Assembly (NCBI RefSeq): GCF_014673495.1
Contig: NZ_CP051006.1
Location: 7,439,001-7,503,000 of the forward strand
Direction: 5' to 3'
Length of the DNA stretch: 64,000 nucleotides
Origin: Streptomyces griseofuscus
Lineage (GTDB): Bacteria > Actinomycetota > Actinomycetes > Streptomycetales > Streptomycetaceae
In this document: positions 1 through 9,633 of the stretch, piece by piece
Layout: every line of letters begins with the position of its first letter
Position numbering within the stretch: position 1 is the stretch's first letter
Notes under the pieces: generated by a model
The model's input: only the letters and a program-made list of their open reading frames with translations
Database searches by the model: none
What the model was told of the DNA's origin: nothing
Made by a program: the position numbers and the translations under genes

Positions 1-37
1 TGTTGCGCTTTATCTGCGACTGTAGCAATAGTGCAAC

Positions 38-829
38 ATGGAGGCGCACGTAAAGTACGTGCCCATGCGCATGAACGTGTCGACCGGGCCGGAGACGGCC
101 GGCCTGCGGCCCCTGTCCGCCCGGTCGGTCGTGCTGAGCATGCTCCTGGCCGTGCACCCGCCCGAGTTGCCGGTGAAGGACCTCATACGGCTGGTCGAGC
201 CCTTCGGCGTCGGCGGCTCCACGCTGCGGGCCGCGCTGAGCCGGATGGTGGCCGCGGGCGATCTGTGGCGCACGGACGCGGTCTACGGGCTGAGCGACCG
301 GCTGCTGGCCAGGCAGCGCCGCCAGGACGACGCTGTTCACCCCCGTACCCGGGCATGGGACGGTGACTGGGAGATGGTGGTCATCACGGCCACGGGGCGC
401 GGCGCGGCCGAACGCGCCGAGCTGCGCACCCGGTTGACCGCGCTGCGGCTGGCCGAGCTGCGCGAGGGCGTGTGGCTGCGCCCGGCCAACCTCGACCGGC
501 CGCTGCCGGACGGACTCCACCGGGTGGCGGTGACGTACACGGCCCGCCCGGACGAGCCCGCGCACGACCTCGTCGCGCGCCTGTGGCCGCTGTCCGCCTG
601 GGCGAGCACCGCCCAGACCCTGCTCACGACCGCCTCCGACGCCCCCAGCCCCGCCGACCGCCTCACCGCCTTCGCCGCGATCGTCCGCCATCTCCTCGGC
701 GATCCCGTCCTCCCGCCGGCCCTCCTTCCCCCGACCTGGCCGGGCCCCGAACTGCGCACGGCGTACGCCGAGTACCAGCGGGAGGTGGTGGCGTCGGTCG
801 GAGTCGAGGGGAGCGTGCGGGGCTGCTGA
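38..829 (+). CDS. PaaX family transcriptional regulator
   Basis: A 263-residue winged-helix regulator of the PaaX type. The N-terminal third carries the family helix-turn-helix (VGGSTLRAALSRMVAAGDL) and is followed by the conserved middle segment RTRAWDGDWEMVVIT. Members usually repress catabolic genes such as phenylacetate degradation in response to a CoA thioester, but no catabolic gene lies next to it here, so the target is unknown. The first ATG (38) sits at the edge of a TGTTGC/GCAACA inverted repeat (1-6 and 33-38) and lacks a ribosome site. ATGs at 65 and 71 are alternative starts that would fit the usual N-terminus better. The promoter region is cut by the window edge. Confidence 0.85.
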   Translation: MEAHVKYVPMRMNVSTGPETAGLRPLSARSVVLSMLLAVHPPELPVKDLIRLVEPFGVGGSTLRAALSRMVAAGDLWRTDAVYGLSDRLLARQRRQDDAVHPRTRAWDGDWEMVVITATGRGAAERAELRTRLTALRLAELREGVWLRPANLDRPLPDGLHRVAVTYTARPDEPAHDLVARLWPLSAWASTAQTLLTTASDAPSPADRLTAFAAIVRHLLGDPVLPPALLPPTWPGPELRTAYAEYQREVVASVGVEGSVRGC

Positions 830-1442
830 CCGGGGGCGCGCGGGCCGAGGCGAGCACTGGGGCCGGGGCCGGGGTGGCCGGTCGAGCGGGGAGTCGTGGG
901 GGAGGGGCTGGGGTCGGCCCTGAGGAGGGTGGCGGTCGGGGGTGAGCAGGCGCTGTCGGCGGGGTGAGGTGGGCCGCCGATCGGCCGGGGGCTGCTGGGG
1001 ACTCCGTCGCCGGGCGCGGCGCCGCCCGCCGCGACCCCTCCCCGGCATCGAGCATGGGCACCGCCTCCCGACCACGCGTCGCCCGTAAGCCGCAAGCCGC
1101 ACACCCAGCCGCCGGGCCCGCGCGGGAACGCCGCCCGCCGTCGGGCCCGGCCTCGCGGCTGAAGAGACGCGCGCCCGTCGCCGAGCCCCGCCACCGCGGC
1201 CTACGGCCCGTCCAAGGCCCCGCTCCACCCCATGCGGAGCAACCCCCGCACCCGCTCTCCACCGGTCCGCCGGGCATCCCGGCCACGACGGCTCGACGCC
1301 CCCGGTGACCGGACCGCCCCGCGCCTCACGCCCAGCAGGTGGCGCGCCCGACGTACAGGGCGTTCCCTGGGAGATGGAGGGTGACCGGCACGGTCGCGGG
1401 CACTCGGTGGGGGTTGGAGGACGATCTCACCCGAGGAGAGTC
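830..1442. other. 613-bp stretch without a supported gene
   Basis: Open frames cross this stretch on both strands, but none has a ribosome site, a recognisable domain or typical codon use; their translations are Arg/Pro/Ala-rich shadows of GC-rich DNA. The last 40 bases lead into the next gene and include its Shine-Dalgarno sequence. I see no RNA gene or repeat in it. Confidence 0.5.
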
Positions 1443-1964
1443 ATGGCTGAGCACAACGCATCGTCGGCCCTCACGGCGCCCATGCGTGGTGCCGCCTCGG
1501 TGCTGCGCAAGGTGCCGGGCGCCACGACGGTGGGCCACGTCGCTGAGGAGGCCCTGGACAAGGTGGGCGCCGTTTCCCCGCGCGGGCGGCGCATCGCGGT
1601 GTACGCCGGAGCGGGCGTGCTCGGCGCGGCGGGCGTCGTGGAGTGGCCCGTGGCCCTGACCGGCGCGGCGGTGGCCTGGCTCACCCAGTCCCGGCCCGGC
1701 CACCGTGGCGACGGGACCGGCGAGGAACGGGCCGCGGCCCCACATGATCTCGGCACCGCCGCGCTCCGGTCCGGCGCGCAGACGCGTACGCACGGACCCC
1801 AGGAGCAACCGCACCGGCATCACGGCGAGGGCGGCCAAGGGCATGGACACGGGCATCGACCCGGACCCGGCCCGGTACCCGCGGACGACACCCAGGACAG
1901 CACACCGAAGACGGTGACCGGCCCCTTCGGGCCCACCGCGCGCCCCGACCGCACCACTCGCTGA
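1443..1964 (+). CDS. small hypothetical protein upstream of the P-type ATPase
   Basis: Encodes 173 residues. The start is set by GAGGAGAG at 1433-1440, just before ATG. Residues 1-80 are well formed, with one hydrophobic Ala/Gly/Val stretch near 55-80 (YAGAGVLGAAGVVEWPVAL) that could span or touch a membrane. The tail is low complexity, rich in His, Gly, Pro and Thr (for example HGHGHRPGPGP), which may bind metal. It ends 10 bases before the ATPase start, so the two are probably co-transcribed. A role as a metal-handling or membrane partner of the ATPase is inferred from position and the His-rich tail only. Confidence 0.75.
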   Translation: MAEHNASSALTAPMRGAASVLRKVPGATTVGHVAEEALDKVGAVSPRGRRIAVYAGAGVLGAAGVVEWPVALTGAAVAWLTQSRPGHRGDGTGEERAAAPHDLGTAALRSGAQTRTHGPQEQPHRHHGEGGQGHGHGHRPGPGPVPADDTQDSTPKTVTGPFGPTARPDRTTR

Positions 1965-1974
1965 GGAGAGCCCC

Positions 1975-4900
1975 TTGCCAGGTATGTTCACCGTGCCGCG
2001 GGCCACCCTCCGGCTGCTGCCCGCGGCACCACGCCTGCTTGCCCGCGCCGCCGCGCCCACCGTGGGGGTGGCCGCAGGCGCTGCCGCGGGCACCGCACGG
2101 GCCGGCGTGCGCGGCGTGGACGCGGCCCTGCGGGTCGCCCGCGTCGCCCGCAACTCCCTCCCCGGCTCCGACGACCACTGGCGCTCGGGCACCCGCGCCC
2201 ACCTCGCCCTCCGCCCCGCCACCCCCGAGTCCGCACCCGGCGCGCAGCCCCCACCCCCCGAGCCCTCACCGGGCGGGACCACCGCACCCCCGGCTCCGGG
2301 GCCCGCCGCCGGCGCACCCGGCGCGCAGCCCCCGCCCTCCGAGCCCTCGCCCGGCGGGACCACCCCACCCCCACCTCCCGAATCCGCCACCGGCCCCACA
2401 GGCGCCCCGCCACCCCCCGCCCCCGACCGCTCGGCCGACGCCACACACCCCGCCCCCGAACCCTCCGCGACCGCGCCCCCGCCTCCCGAACCGCCGCCCA
2501 GCACCGAACCCCCGCGCCCCAACCCCACCCCCCACATCGGCCGCCGTATCGCCCGGATCCTCGCCGAGCGTCCCGATGTGCTCTTCGCGTACTGGGACGA
2601 CGGTCTCGCCCGGCTCGTGGTGAGCGTGACCGAGGAGGAGGCCACCGATTACGTGGTCGAGCACGCCGCGCGGCTCGCCGCACGGCACGGGTTCGAACTG
2701 GCCGCCGGGGACGTGGAGGAGACCACCCACCCGGCCGACCCCGCGGGGGTCCGCACCGCCGTGGCCACGTTCGGCGTCGATGTGCTGGGCACCGCCGTCG
2801 CGGTCACCGGGTACGCGCTGCGGCTGCCGCCCTCGCCCCGGCTGGTGACCGCCGTGGTGACGCTGCTGCGGGAGAACCCGCGGTTCCGCGCCTGGCTGCG
2901 CGCCCGCCTCGGACCCGACCGGATGGACCTGGTGCTGGCCACCGCCAACGCCGCCGCGCACGGCGCCGGGCAGACCCCCGCGTCGCTGCTGCTCGACGGC
3001 ACCCTGCGCGCCTGCCAGATCGCCGAGACCGTGGCCCGCGCGGCCGCCTTCGACGCGGTGCACGACGACCTGTGCGGCCCCGACCGCGTCAGCCTCGCCC
3101 CCGGCGGCGAGTCCCGGCCGCCGCTGCGCGAGTCGCCCGCCCAGGAGTACGCCGCCCACGCCTCGGCCGGCAGTGTGCTGGGCGCCGCGGCCACCCTGCT
3201 GGTCAAGCACGACGGTACCGAGGCGGCCGAGGCGGTGCTCGCAGGTTCACCCAAGGCCGCCCGCTACGGTCCCGCCGCCTTCCACGCCGTCCTCAGCGCC
3301 GCCCTGTCCCGCACCGGAGTGCTGGTCCGCGACCCGGAGCGGCTGCGCCGCCTTGACATGGCCGGGACCGTCGTCCTGCACGCCGGAGCGCTGCGCGGCG
3401 CGGACGGCGAGGCGGATCCGTGGGCCGAACCGGTGCTCGACGCCGCCCGCCGGGCCGGGCTGCGCGTGGTGCTGGTGGACGACCCCGCCCTGGAGGACTT
3501 CACCGGCCTCGCCGACCAGGTCGTGGACGCCCGCCGGCCGCTGGACGACGTGGTCTACGAGGCGCGCGGTGAGACACAGACCGTGCTCACGGTCGCCCGG
3601 GTGGGCTCGGCCGAGGAGAGCGATGTGCTGGCCGCGCTGCGCGCCAGCGATGTCGCCGTCGCCCTCACCGACCGGGACGGCGCGGTGGTGTGGGGCGCGG
3701 ACTTGCTGGCCCTGCACGGGTTGCCCGACGTGTGGCGGGTGCTGATCGCGATCCCGGCCGCCCGCGCGGTCGGCGGGCGGTCCCAGACCCTGGCCCGGTC
3801 CGGCGCGGCCCTGTCCGGGCTCCTCGTGGCCGTCGGCGAGGCCAAGGGCGGCCGGGGACGGTTCGCCATGCTGCCGGGGCTGCGGCACGCACCCGTCGAC
3901 GCGGGCGCCGCCCTGGCCCTGCTGTCCGGGATGCGTGCCGCGCTCGGCGTCGCGGTGGCCCGCGCCCCGCACCCCCGACCCCGGGTGCACTGGCACGAAC
4001 TGGACCCGGACCAGGCCAGGGACCGGCTCGAACACCAACCCGGCGTCGAGAGCACGCCGTTGGGCACGCTGGCCGAGGGGCTGCGCAAGGCTGCCGACGG
4101 CGTCTACCGGCATCCGCTCGTCGCCCCGGTGCGCTGGTCCTACGAGCTCGGGCAGGCCGTCCGCGGCGAGTTGCACGACCCGCTCACCCCGGTCCTCGCG
4201 GTCGGCTCGGCCGCCTCCGCGATCCTCGGCTCGGCGGTGGACGCCCTGCTCGTGGTCGGCGCCCTCGATCTGAACGCCCTGGTCGGCGGGGTCCAACGGC
4301 TGCGCGCCGAGCGGGCGTTGTCCGGTCTGGTCGCGGACCAGAAGCGCAAGGCGCGCGTGGTGCCCGCGGAGGAGGAGGCACCGGCCGGCGGCACCCGCAC
4401 CGTGGAGGCGGGCAAGCTCACACCGGGCGATGTGATCCAGCTCAAGGGCGACGACGTGGTGCCCGCCGACGCCCGGCTGCTGTGGCAGGAGGGCCTGGAG
4501 GTCGACGAGTCCGCGCTGACCGGCGAGTCCCTACCGGTGGAGAAGGACACCGACCCCACCCCGCACGCCCCGGTCGCCGACCGCAGCTGCATGGTCTTCG
4601 AGGGCACGACCGTGGTGGCGGGCGAGGCCCGTGCCGTCGTGGTCGACACCGGCGAGCACACCGAGGCCGCCCGCGCCGTGCACCTCGCCGCGCGCACCCC
4701 CCCGGCCGCCGGTGTCCAGGCCCGTCTCCAGGAACTCACCCGCAAGGCACTGCCGCTGACCCTGGCGGGCGGCGCCGCGGTGACCGGAATCGCGCTGCTG
4801 CGCGGCACCCCGATCCGGGAGGCGGTCAGCGGCGGTGTGGCGGTCGCGGTGGCCGCCGTACCGGAGGGGCTGCCCCTGGTGGCCACCGTCGCCCAGCTGG

Positions 4901-6540
4901 CCGCGGCCCGCCGGCTCAGCCGCGGCGGCGTCCTGGTACGCACCCCGCGCACCCTGGAGGCGCTCGGCCGGATGGACACCATCTGCTTCGACAAGACCGG
5001 CACCCTCACCGAGAACCGGCTGCGCCTGGTGCGGGTCTCCGACGCCGAGGGCACCGTACGCGCCGTGGCCGCCGCCGGGTCCGCGGACACCGTACGGTCG
5101 GCCGCCCGGGCCTGCCCCCGATTCAACGGCGGCTCCGAGCGGCCGGTGCACGCCACCGACGAGGCCGTCCTGGACGCGGCCCGCCCCGACCCCGACTGGA
5201 CGCAGCTCGCCGGGCTGCCCTTCGAGGCCGGCCGCGGCTACGCGGCCGCCGTCGGCCGCACCGGTGACGGCTCCCGCGTCCTGGTGGTCAAGGGCGCCCC
5301 CGAGACCGTCCTGCCCGCCTGCACCGGTCTCCCCCCGGGCGCCGCCAACGCGGCTCAGGAGCTGGCCGGTTCGGGACTGCGGGTCCTGGCGGTGGCCGAA
5401 CGGCGCCTGGACGGCGGGGAGGACGAGTCCGCCGTACTCGAACAGCCGCTCCAGGACCTGGAGTTCAATGGAGTGCTGGCGCTGTCCGACGTACCGCGCG
5501 ACACCTCCACGGCGCTGGTGAAGGGGCTGCTGGAGGCGGGCGTACGACCCGTCGTGCTCACCGGCGACCATCCGCAGACCGCGCGTGCCATCGCCGCCGA
5601 ACTGGGCTGGCCGGAGGACACCGTGGTGGTCACCGGCGATGAACTGGCCGCCGCCGACCGGGCGGCGCGGGCGCGGATGCTGCGCGACGCGGGCGTGGTG
5701 GCCCGGGTGGCGCCCGAGCAGAAGCTCCAGGTCGTGGAGGCGCTGCGGGACGCGGGCCGGGTGGTCGGCATGGTCGGCGACGGTGCCAACGACGCCGCGG
5801 CCATCCGCGCCGCCGACATCGGCGTCGGCATCAGCGCCCGCGGCTCGGCCGCCGCCCGCAACGCCGCCGACATCGTGCTCACCGACGACGACCTCACGGT
5901 CCTGATCGACGCGGTCGGCGAGGGCCGCGCCCTGTGGCACAGCGTCGCCGACGCCATCGCCATCCTCATCGGCGGCAACGCGGGCGAGGTCGGCTTCGGT
6001 CTGATCGGCACCCTGGTGTCCGGGCGGGCGCCGCTGTCCACCCGGCAGATGCTGATGGTGAACCTGTTCACCGACCTGTTCCCATCGATGGCGGTCGCCG
6101 TCACGGAGAAGGAGGGTGAGGCGGACCTCGCCCATGTCGAGGAGGCCGCCGGGGTGTTGGGCGATCCGCTGCTGCGGCAGATCAGGCACCGGGCGCTGAC
6201 CACCTGTCTGGGCGCGCTCACCGCCTGGCTGATCGGCCGCTTCACCCCGGGCACCGCCCGCCGCTCCAGCACCATGGCCCTGTGCGGGGTGGTCGGCACC
6301 CAGCTGGTGCAGACCCTCCTGGACCGGCGCGACAGCCGGCTGGTGCAGATCACCTCACTGGGCTCGGCCGCGGTGCTCGTCGCCGTCGTCCAGACCCCGG
6401 TGCTCAGCCGCGCCTTCGGCTGCACCCCGCTCGGGCCGCTGGCCTGGGCCGGCGTGGCCGTCGCCATCGCCCTCGCGCTGGCGGGACAGCGTGCGCTGCC
6501 CCGCCTGGAGGAGACGGTCGTACGACTGCTGCCGGCCTGA
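1975..6540 (+). CDS. large cation-translocating P-type ATPase
   Basis: A 1521-residue P-type ATPase, far longer than the usual 700-900. Visible landmarks are the actuator motif TGES (849-852), PEGLP in the ion-binding helix, the phosphorylation motif DKTGTLT (Asp1006) and the hinge GDGAND (1268-1273). PEGLP fits the P2 (Ca/Mn/Mg-like) group rather than the CPC-type heavy metal pumps. The closest architecture I recall is the very long mycobacterial CtpI type, whose substrate is unknown. Residues 75-190 form a Pro/Ser/Ala linker built of repeated PPPPEPSPGGTT-like units, and about 600 further residues precede the catalytic core. TTG at 1975 is spaced four bases from GAGGAGAG; ATG at 1984 is the alternative. 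Confidence 0.92.
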   Translation: MPGMFTVPRATLRLLPAAPRLLARAAAPTVGVAAGAAAGTARAGVRGVDAALRVARVARNSLPGSDDHWRSGTRAHLALRPATPESAPGAQPPPPEPSPGGTTAPPAPGPAAGAPGAQPPPSEPSPGGTTPPPPPESATGPTGAPPPPAPDRSADATHPAPEPSATAPPPPEPPPSTEPPRPNPTPHIGRRIARILAERPDVLFAYWDDGLARLVVSVTEEEATDYVVEHAARLAARHGFELAAGDVEETTHPADPAGVRTAVATFGVDVLGTAVAVTGYALRLPPSPRLVTAVVTLLRENPRFRAWLRARLGPDRMDLVLATANAAAHGAGQTPASLLLDGTLRACQIAETVARAAAFDAVHDDLCGPDRVSLAPGGESRPPLRESPAQEYAAHASAGSVLGAAATLLVKHDGTEAAEAVLAGSPKAARYGPAAFHAVLSAALSRTGVLVRDPERLRRLDMAGTVVLHAGALRGADGEADPWAEPVLDAARRAGLRVVLVDDPALEDFTGLADQVVDARRPLDDVVYEARGETQTVLTVARVGSAEESDVLAALRASDVAVALTDRDGAVVWGADLLALHGLPDVWRVLIAIPAARAVGGRSQTLARSGAALSGLLVAVGEAKGGRGRFAMLPGLRHAPVDAGAALALLSGMRAALGVAVARAPHPRPRVHWHELDPDQARDRLEHQPGVESTPLGTLAEGLRKAADGVYRHPLVAPVRWSYELGQAVRGELHDPLTPVLAVGSAASAILGSAVDALLVVGALDLNALVGGVQRLRAERALSGLVADQKRKARVVPAEEEAPAGGTRTVEAGKLTPGDVIQLKGDDVVPADARLLWQEGLEVDESALTGESLPVEKDTDPTPHAPVADRSCMVFEGTTVVAGEARAVVVDTGEHTEAARAVHLAARTPPAAGVQARLQELTRKALPLTLAGGAAVTGIALLRGTPIREAVSGGVAVAVAAVPEGLPLVATVAQLAAARRLSRGGVLVRTPRTLEALGRMDTICFDKTGTLTENRLRLVRVSDAEGTVRAVAAAGSADTVRSAARACPRFNGGSERPVHATDEAVLDAARPDPDWTQLAGLPFEAGRGYAAAVGRTGDGSRVLVVKGAPETVLPACTGLPPGAANAAQELAGSGLRVLAVAERRLDGGEDESAVLEQPLQDLEFNGVLALSDVPRDTSTALVKGLLEAGVRPVVLTGDHPQTARAIAAELGWPEDTVVVTGDELAAADRAARARMLRDAGVVARVAPEQKLQVVEALRDAGRVVGMVGDGANDAAAIRAADIGVGISARGSAAARNAADIVLTDDDLTVLIDAVGEGRALWHSVADAIAILIGGNAGEVGFGLIGTLVSGRAPLSTRQMLMVNLFTDLFPSMAVAVTEKEGEADLAHVEEAAGVLGDPLLRQIRHRALTTCLGALTAWLIGRFTPGTARRSSTMALCGVVGTQLVQTLLDRRDSRLVQITSLGSAAVLVAVVQTPVLSRAFGCTPLGPLAWAGVAVAIALALAGQRALPRLEETVVRLLPA

Positions 6541-6543
6541 GGC

Positions 6544-7623
6544 TCACACCGAACGCAGATACTGCTCCGGCACCCGTACGTCGCCGCCCAGCTCCCGGGC
6601 GGTGTGCCGGGCCCAGGAGGGGTCGCGCAGCAGCTCGCGGCCGAGCAGGACGGCGTCGGCCTCGCCGTTCGCCACGATCTTCTGGGCCTGCTCGGCCTCG
6701 GTGATCAGACCGACGGCCGCGACCGGAAGGCCGGTCTCGGTCTTCACCCGGGCGGCGAACGGGACCTGATAGCCGGGCCCGACCGGGATGTGCACGCCGG
6801 AGACGTTGCCGCCGGTGGAGACGTCGAGGAGGTCCACGCCATGGGTGCGCAGATCGCGGGCCAGGCGGACGGTGTCGTCCGCGGTCCAACCGCCCTCCTC
6901 CAGCCAGTCGGTGGCCGAGACCCGGAAGAACAGCGGCTTGTCCGCGGGCCACTCCTCCCGGACGGCGTCCACGATCTCCAGCGCGAAGCGGACGCGGTTC
7001 TCGTACGAGCCGCCGTAGGCGTCGGTGCGGTGGTTGGAGTGCGGGGAGAGGAACTCATGGACCAGATAGCCATGGGCGCCGTGGATCTCCACGACCTCGA
7101 AGCCCGCCGCCAGCGCCCGGCGCGCGGCCTCCTTGAACTGCCCGGCGATCTCCTTGATCTGATCCGCCGTCAACTCGCTGGGTACCGGGTGGCCTTCGGC
7201 GAAGGGCAGCGGGCTCGGGGCGAGGGGCTGCCAGCCATGGCCCTCCGGACCGATCGGCGCGCCGCCCTTCCAGGGCCGCTCGGTCGAGGCCTTGCGTCCG
7301 CTGTGTGCCAGCTGCACAGCGGGCACCGTGCCCTGGGCGGAGAGGAAGCGGGTGATCCGGCGGAACGCCTCCACCTGGGTGTCGTTCCACAGGCCGAGGT
7401 CGTAGGGGGAGATCCGGCCCTCCGGGGAGACCGCGGTGGCCTCGACCACGATCAGACCGGTGCCGCCGGTGGCCCGCGCCCCGTAGTGCGCGAAGTGCCA
7501 GTCGTTCGGGGCGCCGGTGAGCGGCCCCGCGGGCTCGGCCGAGTACTGGCACATCGGGGGCATCCACACCCGGTTGGGGATGGTCACCTCGCGCAGGGTG
7601 ACGGGCTCGAACAGCACGCTCAC
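6544..7623 (-). CDS. NADH:flavin oxidoreductase, Old Yellow Enzyme family (YqjM-like)
   Basis: A 359-residue FMN-dependent ene-reductase. It begins with the family pattern LFEPVTLREVTIPNRVWMPP and has MCQYSA, EATAVSPEGR, QLAHSGRKAS and the substrate-binding EIHGAHGYLVHEFLSPHSN. The Cys of MCQYSA and the HGAH pair are typical of the thermophilic-like YqjM group, which reduces the activated C=C bond of enals, enones and nitro compounds with NAD(P)H. It is divergent from an ArsR-type regulator across about 140 bases holding nested TCGTA-type palindromes, so it is probably the regulated target and serves in defence against electrophiles. Confidence 0.95.
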   Translation of the reverse strand: MSVLFEPVTLREVTIPNRVWMPPMCQYSAEPAGPLTGAPNDWHFAHYGARATGGTGLIVVEATAVSPEGRISPYDLGLWNDTQVEAFRRITRFLSAQGTVPAVQLAHSGRKASTERPWKGGAPIGPEGHGWQPLAPSPLPFAEGHPVPSELTADQIKEIAGQFKEAARRALAAGFEVVEIHGAHGYLVHEFLSPHSNHRTDAYGGSYENRVRFALEIVDAVREEWPADKPLFFRVSATDWLEEGGWTADDTVRLARDLRTHGVDLLDVSTGGNVSGVHIPVGPGYQVPFAARVKTETGLPVAAVGLITEAEQAQKIVANGEADAVLLGRELLRDPSWARHTARELGGDVRVPEQYLRSV

Positions 7624-7657
7624 GACAGAATCCCTTCGTCACGGACCGCAGGTCTAC

Positions 7658-7713
7658 TTGTACGATAGACCTCGTAGTACGAGGGATGTCAAACTACGAT
7701 GCCTCTCGTACAA
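7658..7713. promoter_or_regulatory. nested inverted repeats between OYE gene and ArsR gene
   Basis: A perfect 15-base palindrome CCTCGTAGTACGAGG lies at 7670-7684. A second symmetric pair, TTGTACGA at 7658-7665 and TCGTACAA at 7706-7713, brackets it. All share a TCGTA/TACGA core, so they look like several sites for one dimeric repressor, most simply the adjacent ArsR-type protein. Confidence 0.65.
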
Positions 7714-7761
7714 TGCGGGAACGTAAAGGTTCCATGACTCCAGCGACGAAGGTGGGCCGCC

Positions 7762-8118
7762 GTGACCGAGACCGCCGCCCCCGGGCGGGTGCTGCCGCAC
7801 CCCGACCGGACGGAGATCCGACTGGAGGGCGTGCTGCACGCGCTGTCCGATCCGGTGAGGCTGCACATCGTCCGCGAACTCGCCACGGCCGCCGACGAGT
7901 TGTCCTGCTCGCGCTTCGACCTGCCGGTCACCAAGTCCACCACCACGCACCACTTCCGGGTGCTGCGCGAGAGCGGCGTCATCCGGCAGTGCTACCGGGG
8001 CACGGCCAAGCTGAGCGGCCTGCGCCGGGACGACCTGGACGACCTCTTCCCCGGCCTGCTCGACGCCCTCCTCACCGCCGCCGACGGCCAGTACGCCCGC
8101 CTGGGCGACGACGTCTGA
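7762..8118 (+). CDS. ArsR-type winged-helix transcriptional regulator
   Basis: A 118-residue single-domain regulator: LHALSDPVRLHIVRELA, then the recognition helix around TKSTTTHHFRVLRESGVI. No metal-binding Cys cluster typical of ArsR/SmtB is present; the only Cys are isolated, so an organic ligand or redox signal is more likely. GTG at 7762 is preceded by AAGGTGG at 7749-7755. It is divergent from the Old Yellow Enzyme gene, and the palindromes between the two suggest it represses both. Confidence 0.9.
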   Translation: MTETAAPGRVLPHPDRTEIRLEGVLHALSDPVRLHIVRELATAADELSCSRFDLPVTKSTTTHHFRVLRESGVIRQCYRGTAKLSGLRRDDLDDLFPGLLDALLTAADGQYARLGDDV

Positions 8119-8134
8119 GTACGCGGGCCGGGGG

Positions 8135-9493
8135 TTACGGCCGGGGCTGCGAAGGGGGTTGCGACGACCGCGCCACCGCCAGCAGGGTGTCCCAGTCCGC
8201 GAGCTTGACCACACCCCGGCCCAGACGCGCGCCCAGCTCGGCCTCCGCCCGCTCGATCGCCAGCCAGCCGTCCCAGACCACCGGCTCGATCCCGGCCGCC
8301 AGCAGCGCGGGGACCGCGTCCTCGGGCACATCGGAGCGCGCCGGCTCGGAGGCGTCCGCGAGGAGCGAGGCCACCGTCTCCTTGGCGCAGGGCCGGTTGG
8401 TGCCGATCACACCCGACGGACCACGCTTGATCCACCCGGCGACGTACTCCCCGGGCGAGGCCACGCCGTCGCGCACCACCCGCCCCGCCAGGTGCGGGAC
8501 CGTGCCGCTCGCCTCGTCGAACGGCAGCCCCTCCAGCGGTACCCCCCGATAGCCCACCGAGCGCAGCACCAGCTGCGCGGGCACCTCCTCGTACCGCCCC
8601 GTCCCCGTCACCCCGCCCCGCCCGTCCGGCGCCGTGCGCTCGAAGCGGACCGCGCCCACCCGGCCGCCGTCCGCGAGCAGCTCCACGGGACGCAGGAAGA
8701 AGCGCAGCCGGATATGGCGGTCGATCCCCGAAGGAGGCTGCTCCGCCCAGCCGCGCAGCACCTCCAGATTGCGCCGCTGCACCGCGGGCAGCGTCTCGGG
8801 GCCGGCCGGATCGAGCGCCAGGTCACCCGGTTCCACGAGGACCTGGGTGCCGGGCAGGGTGCCGAGCTCCCGCAGCTCCTTGGTGGTGAAACGGGCCTGC
8901 GCGGGACCGCGCCGCGCCACCATCCGCACCTCGCCGACCCCGCTCTCCGCCAGCGTGTCCAGCGCCCCCTGCGGCATGTCGGTCGGGCGCAGCTCGGCCG
9001 CGCCCCGCATCAGCATCCGGGTGACGTCCACCGCCACGTTCCCCGCGCCGATCACCACCGCCGAGCGCACGTCCCGCAGGAAACCCGCGTCGGCCGCGTC
9101 CGGGTGCGCGCTGTACCAGGCCACGAACTCGGTCGCCGACCAGCAGCCCGGCAGTTCCTCGCCGGGAATGCCGAGGTGGCGGTCGGTGGCGGCGCCCACG
9201 CAGTACACCACCGCGTCGTACAGCCCCCGGAGCACCTTCACCGGCACCCCGCCGGGGCCGCCCACCCGCACCCCGCCGAGGAAGCGCACCCGCTCGTGCT
9301 CCAGCACCGTACGCAGGCTCGCCTGGAGCGACTTGATCTTCTCGTGGTCCGGGGCGACGCCGTACCGGACGAGGCCGTACGGGCACGGCAGCCGGTCCAG
9401 CACGTCCACGCGCACCTCGGGGTCCTGCTGGACGAGCTGCTGGGCGGTGTAACACCCGCTCGGTCCGGATCCGACGACGGCGACTCGCAGCAC
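8135..9493 (-). CDS. ferredoxin/adrenodoxin-type NADP+ reductase (FprA-like)
   Basis: A 452-residue flavoprotein. It has an N-terminal FAD Rossmann motif VAVVGSGPSGCYTAQQL, the YGVAPDHEKIK segment and an NADP Rossmann motif VVIGAGNVAVDVTRML, in the order seen in mycobacterial FprA (about 456 residues). The C-terminal segment GWIKRGPSGVIGTNRPCAKET is diagnostic of this adrenodoxin-reductase group. It passes electrons from NADPH to a ferredoxin, which typically feeds cytochromes P450; neither lies nearby. GTG at 9493 is preceded by AGGAG at seven bases. The open frame runs much further upstream, but that part is non-coding shadow. Confidence 0.93.
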   Translation of the reverse strand: MLRVAVVGSGPSGCYTAQQLVQQDPEVRVDVLDRLPCPYGLVRYGVAPDHEKIKSLQASLRTVLEHERVRFLGGVRVGGPGGVPVKVLRGLYDAVVYCVGAATDRHLGIPGEELPGCWSATEFVAWYSAHPDAADAGFLRDVRSAVVIGAGNVAVDVTRMLMRGAAELRPTDMPQGALDTLAESGVGEVRMVARRGPAQARFTTKELRELGTLPGTQVLVEPGDLALDPAGPETLPAVQRRNLEVLRGWAEQPPSGIDRHIRLRFFLRPVELLADGGRVGAVRFERTAPDGRGGVTGTGRYEEVPAQLVLRSVGYRGVPLEGLPFDEASGTVPHLAGRVVRDGVASPGEYVAGWIKRGPSGVIGTNRPCAKETVASLLADASEPARSDVPEDAVPALLAAGIEPVVWDGWLAIERAEAELGARLGRGVVKLADWDTLLAVARSSQPPSQPRP

Positions 9494-9633
9494 GGCGGTA
9501 CTCCTGACGGCTGAAGGAGAGTGCGCGGACAACTCCAGAGTCCCACCGCGGAGCCCCCGAGGGCAGAGCCCGCCGGGTGACGCGGGCGCGTGTCCCACCG
9601 TATGGAGGGTGCGCGCGCGGATACGTTGCGTAG

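Noticed and set aside
964..1308. A 114-codon frame before the P-type ATPase unit
   Set aside because: No ribosome site, no motif and abnormal composition (Arg/Pro/Ala).
4531..6189. A 552-codon minus-strand frame inside the P-type ATPase gene
   Set aside because: The sense strand carries all ATPase motifs; the antisense frame has none.
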